Positions 49,678-59,412 of a stretch of DNA of 64,000 nucleotides are shown piece after piece. Below the pieces are notes generated by a model that was given only the letters and a program-made list of their open reading frames with translations, had not been told where the DNA came from and did no database searches. This stretch comes from Pseudomonadota bacterium (lineage in GTDB: Bacteria > Pseudomonadota > Gammaproteobacteria > Pseudomonadales > Oceanobacteraceae): contig JAIXHJ010000005.1 of the NCBI GenBank assembly GCA_030145845.1, positions 124,001 to 188,000 of the forward strand. The letters run 5' to 3'. The translations under genes and the position numbers were made by a program. Within the stretch, counting starts at the first letter, position 1. The number at the start of each line of letters is the position of its first letter.

Positions 49678-51447
49678 TTACGCCAGGGTGTACAGAGTTT
49701 CGCCCACTTTCACCGCAGTACCTTCCTTGGCAGGAACACTGCCAACAGTACCGGCGCGCGGAGCACGGACTTCTGTTTCCATCTTCATGGCTTCGAGGAT
49801 GATCATCACGTCACCTTCAGCAACCACATCACCCGGCTGTACCATCACTTTCCAGACGTTACCGGCCAGTGGCGAACCAATCGGATCACCGCCACCGGCA
49901 GCAGCTGGTGCTGCGCCTGCAGCAGGCGCTGCGCCACCAAGGCTTACCGGTGCACCGTTGACCGGTGCCAGTTCTTTCACGTCACCGCCTTCATCCACTT
50001 TCACGACGTATTCATTACCGTCAACGGTAACGGTGAAGGTGTCTTCTGCATCGCCTTTCGGCGCCGGCTCAAACGCATCCGGGTTGCCGCGGTTCTCGAG
50101 GAACTTAGGTGCAATCTGCGGGAACATGGCATAAGTCAGGGCGTCATCGATCACATCAGCAGACAGTTTCAGGCCTTTCTCTGCCGCCAGTTTTTCAACG
50201 TCGGCGATGACCTTATCCATCTCGTTCTCGATCAGGTCAGCCGGACGGCAGGTGATCGGCTCTTTACTTTCCAGGACGCGGGCCTGCAGCTCTGCGTTCA
50301 TGGCAGACGGTGCCGCACCGTATTCACCTTTGAGGATGCCCTGGGTTTCTTTCGAGATCGATTTGTAACGCTCACCGGTCAGTACGTTCAGTACCGCCTG
50401 AGTGCCAACAATCTGCGAGGTCGGAGTCACCAGCGGGATGTAGCCCAGATCTTCACGCACGCGCGGGATCTCAGCCAGTACTTCATCAAACTTGTCGGAA
50501 GCACCCTGTTCACGCAGCTGGTTTTCCATATTGGTCAGCATGCCGCCCGGTACCTGAGCCACCAGAATACGGCTGTCAGTACCACGCAGGGCACCTTCAA
50601 ACTTGGCGTATTTCTTACGCACCTTACGGAAGTAAGCTGAGATTTCTTCCAGCAGAGACAGATCCAGACCGGTATCACGCTCAGTACCTTTGGTCGCCGC
50701 AACCACAGTTTCTGTGGCGGTGTGACCATAGGTCATGGACATGGAAGAGATGGCGGTATCAACGCGGTCAACACCGGCTTCAATCGCTTTCAGGATGGCC
50801 ATATCAGACAGGCCGGCAGTCGCGTGGCAGTGCAGCTGCACTTCCAGGCCGGTCTCTTTCTTCAGGCGGGATACCAGCTCAAAGGAATCGGTCGGTGTAA
50901 TGATGCCGGACATATCCTTGATAGCGATGGAATCCGCACCCATATCTTCAATGCGCTTGGCCAGGTCAAGCCACGCGTCCATGGTGTGTACCGGACTGGT
51001 GGTGTAAGAGAGCGTGCCCTGAGCATGCTTGCCCTGTTTCTTGACGGCTTTCAGTGCGGTTTCCAGGTTGCGCGGGTCGTTCATCGCATCAAACACACGG
51101 AAGACATCAACGCCGTTGGCCGCTGCCCGTTCGACGAACTTCTCCACCACGTCATCAGCGTAATGGCGGTAACCCAACAGGTTCTGGCCACGCAGCAGCA
51201 TCTGGTGTTTCGTGTTCGGCATCGCTTTTTTGAATTCGCGGATGCGGTCCCAGGGGTCTTCGCCAAGATAGCGGATACAGGAGTCAAAAGTTGCACCGCC
51301 CCAGCTTTCCAGAGACCAGTAGCCGACCTGATCAAGCTTGGCAGCGATTGGCAGCATGTCGTCGATACGCATGCGTGTCGCAAGGATGGATTGGTGTGCG
51401 TCACGCAGGACGACGTCGGTAATACCTAATTTTTTAGAATCGGTCAT
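49678..51447 (-). CDS. oadA: Oxaloacetate decarboxylase alpha subunit
   Basis: OadA transfers the carboxyl group from oxaloacetate to biotin. The 589 residues hold a carboxyltransferase TIM barrel ([40 protein letters not shown]), a Pro/Ala-rich linker (about residues 510-530) and a C-terminal biotinyl domain with EAMKMETE, Lys555 being the biotin site. It is in an operon with oadG and oadB. Confidence 0.97.
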   Translation of the reverse strand: MTDSKKLGITDVVLRDAHQSILATRMRIDDMLPIAAKLDQVGYWSLESWGGATFDSCIRYLGEDPWDRIREFKKAMPNTKHQMLLRGQNLLGYRHYADDVVEKFVERAAANGVDVFRVFDAMNDPRNLETALKAVKKQGKHAQGTLSYTTSPVHTMDAWLDLAKRIEDMGADSIAIKDMSGIITPTDSFELVSRLKKETGLEVQLHCHATAGLSDMAILKAIEAGVDRVDTAISSMSMTYGHTATETVVAATKGTERDTGLDLSLLEEISAYFRKVRKKYAKFEGALRGTDSRILVAQVPGGMLTNMENQLREQGASDKFDEVLAEIPRVREDLGYIPLVTPTSQIVGTQAVLNVLTGERYKSISKETQGILKGEYGAAPSAMNAELQARVLESKEPITCRPADLIENEMDKVIADVEKLAAEKGLKLSADVIDDALTYAMFPQIAPKFLENRGNPDAFEPAPKGDAEDTFTVTVDGNEYVVKVDEGGDVKELAPVNGAPVSLGGAAPAAGAAPAAAGGGDPIGSPLAGNVWKVMVQPGDVVAEGDVMIILEAMKMETEVRAPRAGTVGSVPAKEGTAVKVGETLYTLA

Positions 51448-51506
51448 GGGTGATGGCCTTTTCTTCCGTTAACGTTGTAAACGTTTGGGTTGTTATATAC
51501 CGCGTG

Positions 51507-51752
51507 CTACTTTTGGCGCGCGCGATGTTCTTTTACCGCTGCTGACAGTACTTTCAGCAATTGCGGGTCGACACCCTGAGGCGCGGCAGCACGGGCTGGC
51601 GCAGGCACTGGTTGCGGTTCAGGGGCGAATTTATTGACCAGCTTGGACATGAATCCGGTTACGAACACCAGCATCGTCAGAAAGACGAATACGACGCCCA
51701 TACCAAAGATCATCAGCTCCAAACCCTGTGCGACGAGACTGGTCTCAGACAT
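51507..51752 (-). CDS. oadG: Oxaloacetate decarboxylase gamma subunit
   Basis: OadG is the small membrane subunit that assembles the complex. The 81 residues have one membrane helix (MIFGMGVVFVFLTMLVFV) and a C-terminal Pro/Ala-rich region ending VKEHRARQK. AAGGAG precedes the ATG. It is the first gene of oadGAB. Confidence 0.93.
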   Translation of the reverse strand: MSETSLVAQGLELMIFGMGVVFVFLTMLVFVTGFMSKLVNKFAPEPQPVPAPARAAAPQGVDPQLLKVLSAAVKEHRARQK

Positions 51753-51957
51753 GCAGGGGGCTCCTTATATAATTATCTCTGTGGCTCTCTGTACCTTTCG
51801 AGCGGGCGCAGAAACCCCTCCCGTAAGGGCAGAAAAAGCCGGCACAGATTACTTAAAAGGCTATATAGGCGCAACACAAAGCACGGGCCAACTGGACATA
51901 AATCAAACAGTTGGCAGATAAATATCAGCCGGCAACAGGCGCTCCGCAGACTATAAA

Positions 51958-51974
51958 AGCCAGTGTTACTGGCT
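51958..51974. repeat. Short perfect hairpin in the oadG-dusC divergent region
   Basis: AGCCAGT and ACTGGCT flank GTT, about 35 bases before dusC and beside TATAAA. It may be an operator or a 5' mRNA hairpin. Nothing else was recognised in the 257-base gap. Confidence 0.3.
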
Positions 51975-52009
51975 ATTCATGAAACTTATAAAAGTGGAGA
52001 AGCGGATAA

Positions 52010-53101
52010 ATGACGCATATACTCCAGCCTTTTACACCACTGTCAGCCCCCATGTTTACCGGTCAGCTACCCTTCATTCACAACCCGCAACGCCCTTATA
52101 TCGCCCTCGCCCCGATGGAGGGGCTGATGGACCATCATCTGCGCGATATCCTCACCCGGGTTGGCGGTATTGATCACTGTGTGACTGAGTTTATCCGGGT
52201 CACCCATCAGGTCTATCCGGCGAAAGTCTTCCGCCGCTACTGCCCGGAGCTGGATAACGGTGGCCGAACCGCCGCAGGAACCCCGGTACATATCCAGCTG
52301 CTTGGCTCTGATCCGGAGCTGATGGCAGCCAACGCCGCCAAGGCAGTACAGCTCGGGGCACCTGCCATCGACCTCAACTTCGGCTGTCCGGCAAAAACCG
52401 TCAACAACAGCAAAGGCGGTGCTGTACTGCTGCAATACCCGGAGCTGCTGCAACAAATTGCCACTGCAGTACGCGCCGCCGTCCCGGATCATATTCCGGT
52501 CAGTGCCAAGATGCGGCTGGGTTTCACCGATAAGGAACTGGCGTTAACCAATGCACAGGCACTGGCCGAAGGCGGTATTCAGTGGCTCACCGTACACGCC
52601 CGCACCAAAACCGAAGGTTACCGCCCTCCGGCTTACTGGGAATGGATTGCCCGCATCCGGGAAACCATCGATATTCCGGTACTGGCCAACGGTGAAATCT
52701 GGACGGCAGAACAGGCCCGTCAGTGTATGAGCGAAAGCGGTTCTGATCTGCTGATGATCGGCCGCGGACTGGTGGCCGTCCCCGATCTGGCCCTGCGCAT
52801 CAAAGCTGATCACGGCCAGATAACACACCGGCAGCAGGACTGGGCCGAACATCTTGAGCTGATGCGGGCCCTGATTCCCTGCCTGGCTCATCTGCCGGAC
52901 AAAGCCCAGACCGACCGTCTGAAACAATGGCTGCACTACTTCTCACTGCAGTCCCTTGAAATACGGGCCGTGTTTGAACAGGTAAAACGTCAGCGCGACG
53001 TCACGCTGTTTTTCGCCGGACTGGAGCAGGCCATCCGCGATGTGAAGGCTGCCCCACCCGCCGCAGGCGACTTCAGGGCCTATGAACATAAGGGCTTCTG
53101 A
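52010..53101 (+). CDS. dusC: tRNA-dihydrouridine(16) synthase DusC
   Basis: DusC is a flavin enzyme reducing U16 in tRNA D-loops. The product has LAPMEGLMDHHLRDILT, LNFGCPAKTVNNSKGG with the catalytic Cys, LTVHARTKTEGYRP and VLANGEIWTAEQARQCM, closer to DusC than to DusA or DusB. The 363 residues are about 45 longer than E. coli DusC, mostly at the N-terminus; the Met at codon 15 could be the true start. It is divergent from oadGAB. Confidence 0.93.
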   Translation: MTHILQPFTPLSAPMFTGQLPFIHNPQRPYIALAPMEGLMDHHLRDILTRVGGIDHCVTEFIRVTHQVYPAKVFRRYCPELDNGGRTAAGTPVHIQLLGSDPELMAANAAKAVQLGAPAIDLNFGCPAKTVNNSKGGAVLLQYPELLQQIATAVRAAVPDHIPVSAKMRLGFTDKELALTNAQALAEGGIQWLTVHARTKTEGYRPPAYWEWIARIRETIDIPVLANGEIWTAEQARQCMSESGSDLLMIGRGLVAVPDLALRIKADHGQITHRQQDWAEHLELMRALIPCLAHLPDKAQTDRLKQWLHYFSLQSLEIRAVFEQVKRQRDVTLFFAGLEQAIRDVKAAPPAAGDFRAYEHKGF

Positions 53102-53265
53102 TCCCTGACTGACAACCAATCCGCAGGACTGGTCAGAGGCCGGCATTTCCGCACAGATCTGTGATCCTGATCGCACTCTGCTGCTCCCTACCCCACCATC
53201 TGTCGGGTACTCCCATCCCTTACCAACTGTAAAAATAAGTGAATAAATGTAAGGGAGGCACCACC

Positions 53266-55710
53266 ATGAAACTCACAATACACAGCCTGCTGGCCGCAGC
53301 TGTGCTGGCAGGAAACGTTGGCGTACAGGCCGCCGGCAGTCGCGCAGATTACGACCTTGACGACAACGGTCTGATTGAAATCAACGATCTGGCGGACCTG
53401 TATGAGATCCGAAATAACCCCGACGGCACTACTCTGTACGGCAGTTCTGACGGCTGCCCGGAAAACACCGGCTGCAACGGTTTCGAACTGACCACCGACC
53501 TTGATTTTGACACCAACCGTGACGGTCTGGTTACCGCCGCTGATGACTACTACAACTGGAGCAGCTCCGGAACCTTCAGCGGTATTTTTGAGGGCAATGG
53601 TCACCTGATCCGTAACCTGCAGGCAAACTATGGCACCGGCCTTTTTTACCACGTCGAAGGTGGGACGATCCGCAACCTGGGGCTCGATGGCACGGCGATG
53701 TCAATCCGTAACGGTAATTACAAAGGGGCTCTCATCAACGAGATGACGGACACAACCGTAAGTAAAGTCTTCTCTACCGGGCCGGTATCCGGCGGACAAC
53801 GCATCGGCGGACTGGTGGGAAGATCTTATGGCGCTTCCGTCATCAGTGACAGCTTTTCCACCGGCAGTGTTACGGCAACAACCAGCCGGGCCGGCGGTAT
53901 CGTCGGTCAGGCCTACAACATCACGATCTCCAATACCTATGCCACCGGCGCCATCAGCAGTGCAAATATTGAAGGCGGTATCGTTGGCGAACTCAATGGC
54001 ACCACGGTCGTCAGCAACAGCCATTGGGCCACCGACACAACCGGTCAGAGCAGCAGTGCAAAAAAGGATGCCAGCAGCGGCTATCTGGGCGCGACACTGG
54101 CCGAGCTGCAATGCCCGACGTCAGCCAGCGACACAAGCTGTGTTACCGGTACCACACTGTACGACGGCTGGAGCAGCGATAACTGGGATTTCGGCAGCAC
54201 AGAACAGATGCCCGCCCTGGTGATGAACGGCGAGATATACCGCGACAGCGATGGTGACGGCGCCGTCGACCGTTACGACGATTTTGCTGATAACGCTGCG
54301 GCAGCCCTTGATACTGACGGCGACGGTATGCCGGATAACTATAACAGCCGATGCGACAGTGACTGTCAGAACAGCTCCGGCTTAACGCTGGATGATGATA
54401 ACGATGGTGATGGCGTCAGCAATGAGGATGATGCCTTTCCGCAAAACCTGGCCGCCTCAGCAGATACCGATGGCGACGGCCAGCCTGACGACTTTAATGA
54501 CGGCTGCGACAGTGACTGTCAGAACAGCTCTGGTTTAACGCTGGACAACGACATTGATGGTGATGGTGTTACCAACGACAACGACCCGGACAACAGCGCC
54601 GATAACGGTGCACCGGAATTTCTCTGTGTACCGGATCCGTACAGCATCGCCGCCAACAGTGAAAATGGCGACCTGCTGCTGATTACCCGCGAAGAGATGA
54701 CCGGATACCTGTCAGAATTCTGCCTTTACGATGCCGTTGATGATTCTGAGTCACTGACGATCCAGGGGTATATTGATGGCGCGGCACTGGCACTGAGCGA
54801 AGATGATGAGTACCAGCTTCCTACCGGCGCCGTGGCAATCGATTGGGTACTGACCGATACCGCCGGCAACAACAGCGAGACGGCGACCACGGTGCTTAAT
54901 ATCTATCCACAGCTGCGCTTTGCTCTGTCAGAAAGCCTTACCGGTGAACCGAGCAATGCTCAGATAACGGTTGCCTTAACCGGCGTATCTCCGCAATACC
55001 CGGTCACGATTGAGTATGCAGCCGATACCGCTGCCTCCACGGCGACCCAGCAGGATATCGACAGCAGCTTCGATATAACGGCAACCCGGACGGTGGTAAT
55101 TGAAGCCGGTGATGATGGTGATAACACCACCGGGACAATCACGGTTCCGGTACTGGCGGACAGCAGCACAGAAGTGGATGAAACCCTGATCCTCTCGCTT
55201 TCAGGTGCAGTGGTTGACGAAGAGGAAAGCAACTATTTCGCCGTCAACGAAAGCAACAGCAGCCATACGCTGACCATTACTGAAGCCAACATTGCACCGC
55301 AGGTCAGCGTTACCGTCAGCCAGAATGGCGAACTGGTGAGCAGTATTAATCCGCAGAATGGCGCGGTGACACTGTCCGCAGGCATCAGTGATGGTAACGG
55401 CAACGACACCCACACGCTGCAATGGAATCTCGACAGCCTGAATGTGACCGGCAATGAAAATGGTACCAGCATCAGCTTCGCAACGGATGAACTGGAAGAT
55501 GGCGAGTACGACATCAGTGTCACAGTCACGGATTCAGGCAACACACCACTGTCAACAACGCAGGAACTGACGCTTGACGTGGAAACACCGCCGGCAACGG
55601 ACGATGGTGACAGCAACGCTGACTCCGGCAGCAGCTCAGGTGGTGGCGCAGCCAGCTTTATTCTGCTGCTGTTGCCCTTACTGCTGGTACACCGGCGTCG
55701 TTATCTCTGA
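53266..55710 (+). CDS. Large surface protein with GLUG repeats, calcium-binding repeats, Calx-beta-like domain and GlyGly-CTERM tail
   Basis: The 814-residue exported protein has a signal peptide (MKLTIHSLLAAAVLAG...QAAG), an EF-hand/dockerin-like start (DYDLDDNGLIEI), and a GLUG-type repeat region at about residues 150-260 with GGLVGRSYG and GGIVGQAYN. Two Asp-rich thrombospondin-3-type calcium repeats follow (about 330-450, DTDGDGMPDN, DGDGVSNEDD). Then come a Calx-beta-like domain and an Ig-like domain. The C-terminus has SGGGAA, a hydrophobic helix and RRRYL, a GlyGly-CTERM sorting signal. GGAGG precedes the ATG; an earlier GTG is less likely. It is probably a calcium-stabilised surface adhesin or matrix protein. 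Confidence 0.8.
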   Translation: MKLTIHSLLAAAVLAGNVGVQAAGSRADYDLDDNGLIEINDLADLYEIRNNPDGTTLYGSSDGCPENTGCNGFELTTDLDFDTNRDGLVTAADDYYNWSSSGTFSGIFEGNGHLIRNLQANYGTGLFYHVEGGTIRNLGLDGTAMSIRNGNYKGALINEMTDTTVSKVFSTGPVSGGQRIGGLVGRSYGASVISDSFSTGSVTATTSRAGGIVGQAYNITISNTYATGAISSANIEGGIVGELNGTTVVSNSHWATDTTGQSSSAKKDASSGYLGATLAELQCPTSASDTSCVTGTTLYDGWSSDNWDFGSTEQMPALVMNGEIYRDSDGDGAVDRYDDFADNAAAALDTDGDGMPDNYNSRCDSDCQNSSGLTLDDDNDGDGVSNEDDAFPQNLAASADTDGDGQPDDFNDGCDSDCQNSSGLTLDNDIDGDGVTNDNDPDNSADNGAPEFLCVPDPYSIAANSENGDLLLITREEMTGYLSEFCLYDAVDDSESLTIQGYIDGAALALSEDDEYQLPTGAVAIDWVLTDTAGNNSETATTVLNIYPQLRFALSESLTGEPSNAQITVALTGVSPQYPVTIEYAADTAASTATQQDIDSSFDITATRTVVIEAGDDGDNTTGTITVPVLADSSTEVDETLILSLSGAVVDEEESNYFAVNESNSSHTLTITEANIAPQVSVTVSQNGELVSSINPQNGAVTLSAGISDGNGNDTHTLQWNLDSLNVTGNENGTSISFATDELEDGEYDISVTVTDSGNTPLSTTQELTLDVETPPATDDGDSNADSGSSSGGGAASFILLLLPLLLVHRRRYL

Positions 55711-55727
55711 CGCTGCGGTAACCCCGG

Positions 55728-55756
55728 ACACCCTGCTTCTGCAGGGTGTTTTTTTA
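55728..55756 (+). terminator. Terminator after the GLUG/GlyGly-CTERM gene
   Basis: ACACCCTGC and GCAGGGTGT pair around a 4-base loop and a seven-T run follows. Confidence 0.9.
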
Positions 55757-55819
55757 AGCGGTCCATCCGCACGCCATTCCTGATAGACTCACAGCAGTTC
55801 CATAACCGGGTCCGTCACT

Positions 55820-56305
55820 ATGCTTACGCGTTCTCTGTTTCTTTCTGCTCTGCTGGTTCCGGCGGCGCTGATGCTGACCGCCTGTGACAGCAACGAAGTC
55901 GGCGATGTATCCCTTGGAGTATTTACCACCAAGGATATCAAACTGGATTATCTGAATGACCCGGTGGTGACCGGCGTTACCTGTCACGTGGCTTCCATTG
56001 AAGCTGACCTGGATTTCTCCGACCCCAGCGACAGTTCCATTGCCTGCCGCCAGACCGGTGAAATAACCGCCGCCATGATTGCCCGGATAGACAAAAGTAA
56101 ATCCGGCGAGGTGGTTTTCAGGAAATCAAAGAGTATCTTTTTTAAGAATATGAAAGTACGCCGCATCTATGATGCAGAAAACCAGACGCTGATGTATGTA
56201 TCCTATTCCACCAAAGAAACGTCCGGCAGTTACAAACACAGCTTATCCACCGTGCCGTTATGGGGAACCCAGGCCTATAACCCGGTTAACGCCGCGCAAC
56301 AATAA
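55820..56305 (+). CDS. creA: CreA family protein, predicted lipoprotein
   Basis: The 161 residues have a signal peptide with lipobox LTAC and a CreA domain with VTGVTCHVAS, SSIACRQTGEI, GEVVFRKSKSIFFKNMKVRRIYD and STVPLW. CreA is an envelope protein of unknown function. E. coli CreA is not a lipoprotein in the same way, so the lipobox is a variation. It lies between two terminators and so forms a single-gene unit. Confidence 0.92.
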   Translation: MLTRSLFLSALLVPAALMLTACDSNEVGDVSLGVFTTKDIKLDYLNDPVVTGVTCHVASIEADLDFSDPSDSSIACRQTGEITAAMIARIDKSKSGEVVFRKSKSIFFKNMKVRRIYDAENQTLMYVSYSTKETSGSYKHSLSTVPLWGTQAYNPVNAAQQ

Positions 56306-56322
56306 ACGGCCTGACCGTGCAG

Positions 56323-56364
56323 ATGATTAAAAAAGCGGAGTTTTACCTCCGCTTTTTTAATCAT
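56323..56364. terminator. Bidirectional terminator overlapping the yghU stop codon
   Basis: An 18-bp perfect stem (56323-56340 with 56347-56364) has TTTTAC in the loop and A/T-rich flanks. The yghU stop at 56361-56363 is inside its right foot. Confidence 0.9.
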
Positions 56365-57203
56365 AATAATCCGTCAAAATCACTGGCATCATGCCGTTCC
56401 GCTAACTGCACATCACCCCAGGTACGGTTCACCAGCTTACCGCGTTTAACCCCCGGACGTGCAGCCAGTTCATCCGCCCAGCGCAGGACATGCGTATAAA
56501 TCCGGGCCTCGATAAATTCTGCGGCGTCATACAGGCCGCCCTGCACCAGCACACCATACCAGGGATAAATTGCCATATCGGCGATGGAATACTCATCACC
56601 ACACAGATAACGATTGTCAGCCAGATGACGGTTTAATACGTCCAGCTGACGTTTGATTTCCATGGTGTAACGGTTAATCGGATATTCAAATTTTTCCGGC
56701 GCATACGCGTAGAAATGACCGAAGCCACCGCCCAGCAGTGGCGCACTGCCCATCTGCCAGAACAGCCAGTTAAAACACTCTGCTCTGCCGCTGTCACTGA
56801 GCGGGATAAACGCCTGAAATTTTTCAGCCAGGTATTTCAGAATGGAGGCAGATTCAAACAGTCGCTGTGGCGGATTCACACTGTGATCCATCATCGCCGG
56901 GATTTTGGAATTCGGGTTCACGTCGACAAAACCGGAGCTGAACTGATCACCTTCCATAATATTGATCAGCCAGGCATCGTATTCGGCTTCTTTGATGCCA
57001 GCCTCCAGCAGCTCTTCCAGCAGAATAGTGACTTTCACCCCGTTGGGTGTCGCCAGTGAATACAGCTGCAGCGGATGCTTGCCGACCGGCAGCGCTTTAT
57101 CATGGGTCGGACCGGCGACCGGGCGGTTGATGTTGGCAAATTTACCGCCATTGCCCTGCTGCCATTGCCAGACTTTGGGCGGAATGTATGCTGAATCGGC
57201 CAT
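56361..57203 (-). CDS. yghU: Glutathione S-transferase, YghU type
   Basis: This 280-residue protein of the Nu-class glutathione transferase/disulfide reductase group begins MADSAYIPPKVW, with HPLQLYSLATPNGVKVTILLEELL shortened to LYSLATPNGVK, then NPNSKIPAMMDH, LFESASILKYLAEKF and SIADMAIYPWYG. The ATG at 57203 has GGAG 7 bases upstream. It is flanked by creA and a small cupin, on its own transcript. Confidence 0.93.
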   Translation of the reverse strand: MADSAYIPPKVWQWQQGNGGKFANINRPVAGPTHDKALPVGKHPLQLYSLATPNGVKVTILLEELLEAGIKEAEYDAWLINIMEGDQFSSGFVDVNPNSKIPAMMDHSVNPPQRLFESASILKYLAEKFQAFIPLSDSGRAECFNWLFWQMGSAPLLGGGFGHFYAYAPEKFEYPINRYTMEIKRQLDVLNRHLADNRYLCGDEYSIADMAIYPWYGVLVQGGLYDAAEFIEARIYTHVLRWADELAARPGVKRGKLVNRTWGDVQLAERHDASDFDGLL

Positions 57204-57407
57204 GCTTAACTCCATATCGCTGTGATCTGAATCGTATCAGTGTACGGACTTCCCCGGCTCCCGTCAGTCCCATTAAGGACGCGCGGATGGCACAGTCTGT
57301 TGCCCTGACCTTTCTGTCATTGACGGCCGGATATACCCCCTGAGGCAGATATTCAATACCCGGATTGGCGGTGATAATCAGGGCTTTAACGCTTCCCGGA
57401 GTATTTT

Positions 57408-57770
57408 ATGTCTGACCTGAAACCCCTGATGCTGGCCACCTCCCCAACGGTCACGGTGGAAGAATACTATGTCGATGAGGCCAAGCGGATCAGCGGCAAT
57501 CCCAAACAGTCGCTGTGGATTGAATATCAGGACAGAAGCGATCAGTTCTTTGCCGGCATCTGGGCCAGCGAGATTGGTGAATGGCGTATCAGCTACACCG
57601 AAGAAGAATACTGCTGCATTCTGACAGGCGAAAGCATGATTACGTCCAGCGAAGGTGAAACCTTTACCGTCAGAAGTGGTGACGAGTTTGTGATTCCGGC
57701 AGGCTTTACCGGAACATGGAAAGTGATCGAGCCGACGAAAAAACGGTTTATTGTTTATGAGAAGGCATAG
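57408..57770 (+). CDS. Small cupin protein (DUF861-like)
   Basis: This 120-residue single cupin has GIWASEIGEWRISYTEEEYC, ILTGESMITSSEGETFTVRSG and DEFVIPAGFTGTWKVIEP shortened here to their ends. It belongs to the cupin_3/DUF861 group, some members of which are ureidoglycolate-related or EutQ-like. Metal ligands typical of classical cupins are incomplete, so catalysis is uncertain. GGAG precedes the ATG. The neighbours give no pathway clue. Confidence 0.85.
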   Translation: MSDLKPLMLATSPTVTVEEYYVDEAKRISGNPKQSLWIEYQDRSDQFFAGIWASEIGEWRISYTEEEYCCILTGESMITSSEGETFTVRSGDEFVIPAGFTGTWKVIEPTKKRFIVYEKA

Positions 57771-57890
57771 GGTTTTTTGTGACGATAAAACGTCGTTCGC
57801 AGAGTCTATCTGAGAACAGCCTTCACGGATAATATTACGTGGCATTGTCCGGTGCAGGTTTATGAAGCCAGTCCGGTCGGTGACAAGCAC

Positions 57891-57954
57891 AACCCAGCCT
57901 GAAATGACCCCATTCAGACTATTATTCAACGGTCATTTCAGGCGAATTGTTGTG
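57891..57954. repeat. Long interrupted inverted repeat in a gene-free stretch
   Basis: GCCTGAAATGACC (57897-57909) and GGTCATTTCAGGC (57931-57943) are perfect complements over 13 bp across a 21-base loop. The outer bases CACAAC and GTTGTG extend the match. It could be a small non-autonomous element or a structured RNA. The gene-free stretch 57771-58086 holds only this and a second palindrome. Confidence 0.6.
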
Positions 57955-58012
57955 CGTGCCGGCCGGATCATGAATAAACCGATCAGTATCGGACCGCCAC
58001 AGAGGGGATAGG

Positions 58013-58030
58013 AAGGGGATCCATCCCCTT
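58013..58030. repeat. Perfect palindrome AAGGGGAT-CC-ATCCCCTT
   Basis: Eight-base arms flank CC, about 57 bases after the end of the DAHP synthase gene. There is no T-run, so it is not a convincing terminator, and its role is unknown. Confidence 0.5.
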
Positions 58031-58086
58031 GCAGAGAAACAGCGGCTTTGAATTTTCAGCAGGCAAATACTGCAATGAATTCAAAC

Positions 58087-59136
58087 TCACAGCTTCGCAT
58101 AAATATCCCGCAGCAACTGCTCAGTCTCTGTCCAGCCAATACAGGCATCGGTAATCGACTGACCGTACTGCAGTTCGCCACTGTCATTCTGACGGCCCGC
58201 GGCGATGAAGCTTTCCAGCATTAAACCGAGAATGCCTTCATTACCGGCGATGCGCTGATCGACCACCTCGTGAGCAATCGGAATCTGGCGCTCATGCTGC
58301 TTGCAGGCATTGGCATGGCTGCAGTCGACCATGACTTTTGCGTAACAGCCGCCCTTTTCCAGCTCAGCCAGTGACGCGGCAATGGAATCCGCATCGTAGT
58401 TGGTCAGACCATGGCCACCACGTAATACCAGATGTGTATCCGGGTTTCCGGGGGTGTCGAGCATGGCCATCTGGCCGTCCACATCCACGCCCAGCGTGTG
58501 GTGGCTGTGACGGGCAGAGATCATGGCGTTGATGGCATTGGTGGCGGAACCATCGGTACTGTTTTTAATGCCCACCGGCATCGGCAGATGGCTGACCATT
58601 TCGCGGTGGGTCTGGGATTCTGAGGTGCGGGCACCAATCGCTGTCCAGCTCACCAGATCGTCCAGGTAGCGCATCACCAGCGGATTCAGTGCCTCGGTAG
58701 CCAGCGGCAGTCCCATAGCGGCCAGCTTCAGCATAATGGCCCGGGAGCGGCGCACGCCTTCGGCCATATTGCCTTTGCCGTCGCGGGCCGGATCGTAAGC
58801 CAGACCTTTCCAGCCAATGCTGGTACGCGGCTTCTCGACGTATGCGCGCATCACGATCAGCATTTTATCTTTCAGCTGTTCGTTCAGACCGGCCAGACGG
58901 CGGCCGTAATCCAGCACCGCTTCTTCATCGTGAATGGAACAGGGGCCGGTGACAATCAGCAGGCGCTGATCATTGCCTTCCAGCAGGTCGCGGATCTGCT
59001 GGCGCTGCTGTTCAACCTGTACCGCCAGATCATCACTCAATGGCAGTTCGGCCTTGAGCTGACGGGGTGTACTCAGCGGCCGTACCGCCGGATCATTGCT
59101 GTTCTTTGCTGTGCTGTTCTGTGTGTTGGTTTTCAT
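58087..59136 (-). CDS. 3-deoxy-7-phosphoheptulonate (DAHP) synthase, class I
   Basis: This enzyme condenses phosphoenolpyruvate and erythrose 4-phosphate, the first step of aromatic amino acid synthesis. The 349 residues match AroF/AroG/AroH with LIVTGPCSIHDEEAVLDYG, MRAYVEKPRTSIGWKGL, SESQTHREMVSHLPMPVG and KVMVDCSHANACKQ. The ATG at 59136 has AAGG and GAGG upstream. It is preceded by a leader peptide gene and an attenuator, which indicates control by aromatic amino acid supply. Which end product inhibits it cannot be told. Confidence 0.95.
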   Translation of the reverse strand: MKTNTQNSTAKNSNDPAVRPLSTPRQLKAELPLSDDLAVQVEQQRQQIRDLLEGNDQRLLIVTGPCSIHDEEAVLDYGRRLAGLNEQLKDKMLIVMRAYVEKPRTSIGWKGLAYDPARDGKGNMAEGVRRSRAIMLKLAAMGLPLATEALNPLVMRYLDDLVSWTAIGARTSESQTHREMVSHLPMPVGIKNSTDGSATNAINAMISARHSHHTLGVDVDGQMAMLDTPGNPDTHLVLRGGHGLTNYDADSIAASLAELEKGGCYAKVMVDCSHANACKQHERQIPIAHEVVDQRIAGNEGILGLMLESFIAAGRQNDSGELQYGQSITDACIGWTETEQLLRDIYAKL

Positions 59137-59327
59137 TACCTTATCCTCAATCAAAATCAGTGTGTGTCCGGTGTCGTCTGAGCTGGCAAGCACCGTGTAT
59201 TGGCGGAATCAGAGCCAATACCGGTACCCGCCGCTGGTAAATCGGCGTGACGGGTACAACACAACAACTTCTGACTGAGTATTCATGGTTCGGTGATCCT
59301 TAATCTGTTTTCCTGAACGCCAATAAC

Positions 59328-59393
59328 AAAAAACCCCGAGTGGCTGACTGCCAGTCGGGGTTTCCGGTGGCAGTCGGTATTCACCGGACTGCC
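59328..59393 (-). promoter_or_regulatory. Transcription attenuator before the DAHP synthase gene
   Basis: On the minus strand three copies of the same 7-base module allow exclusive pairings: GGCAGTC at 59387-59393 pairs with GACTGCC at 59369-59375 (pause hairpin), and that GACTGCC can instead pair with GGCAGTC at 59346-59352 (antiterminator). The latter also lies in the terminator stem (59350-59363 with 59331-59344, 14 bp with one mismatch) that is followed by a T-run. This is the layout of an amino acid attenuator. Confidence 0.8.
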
Positions 59394-59412
59394 TTTATTC
59401 GTAAGCGCTCGC

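Noticed and set aside
57378-57929. 183-residue minus-strand frame opposite the cupin gene
   Set aside because: Most of it is the antisense of the cupin, and the rest runs through a palindrome-rich non-coding stretch with no start signal.
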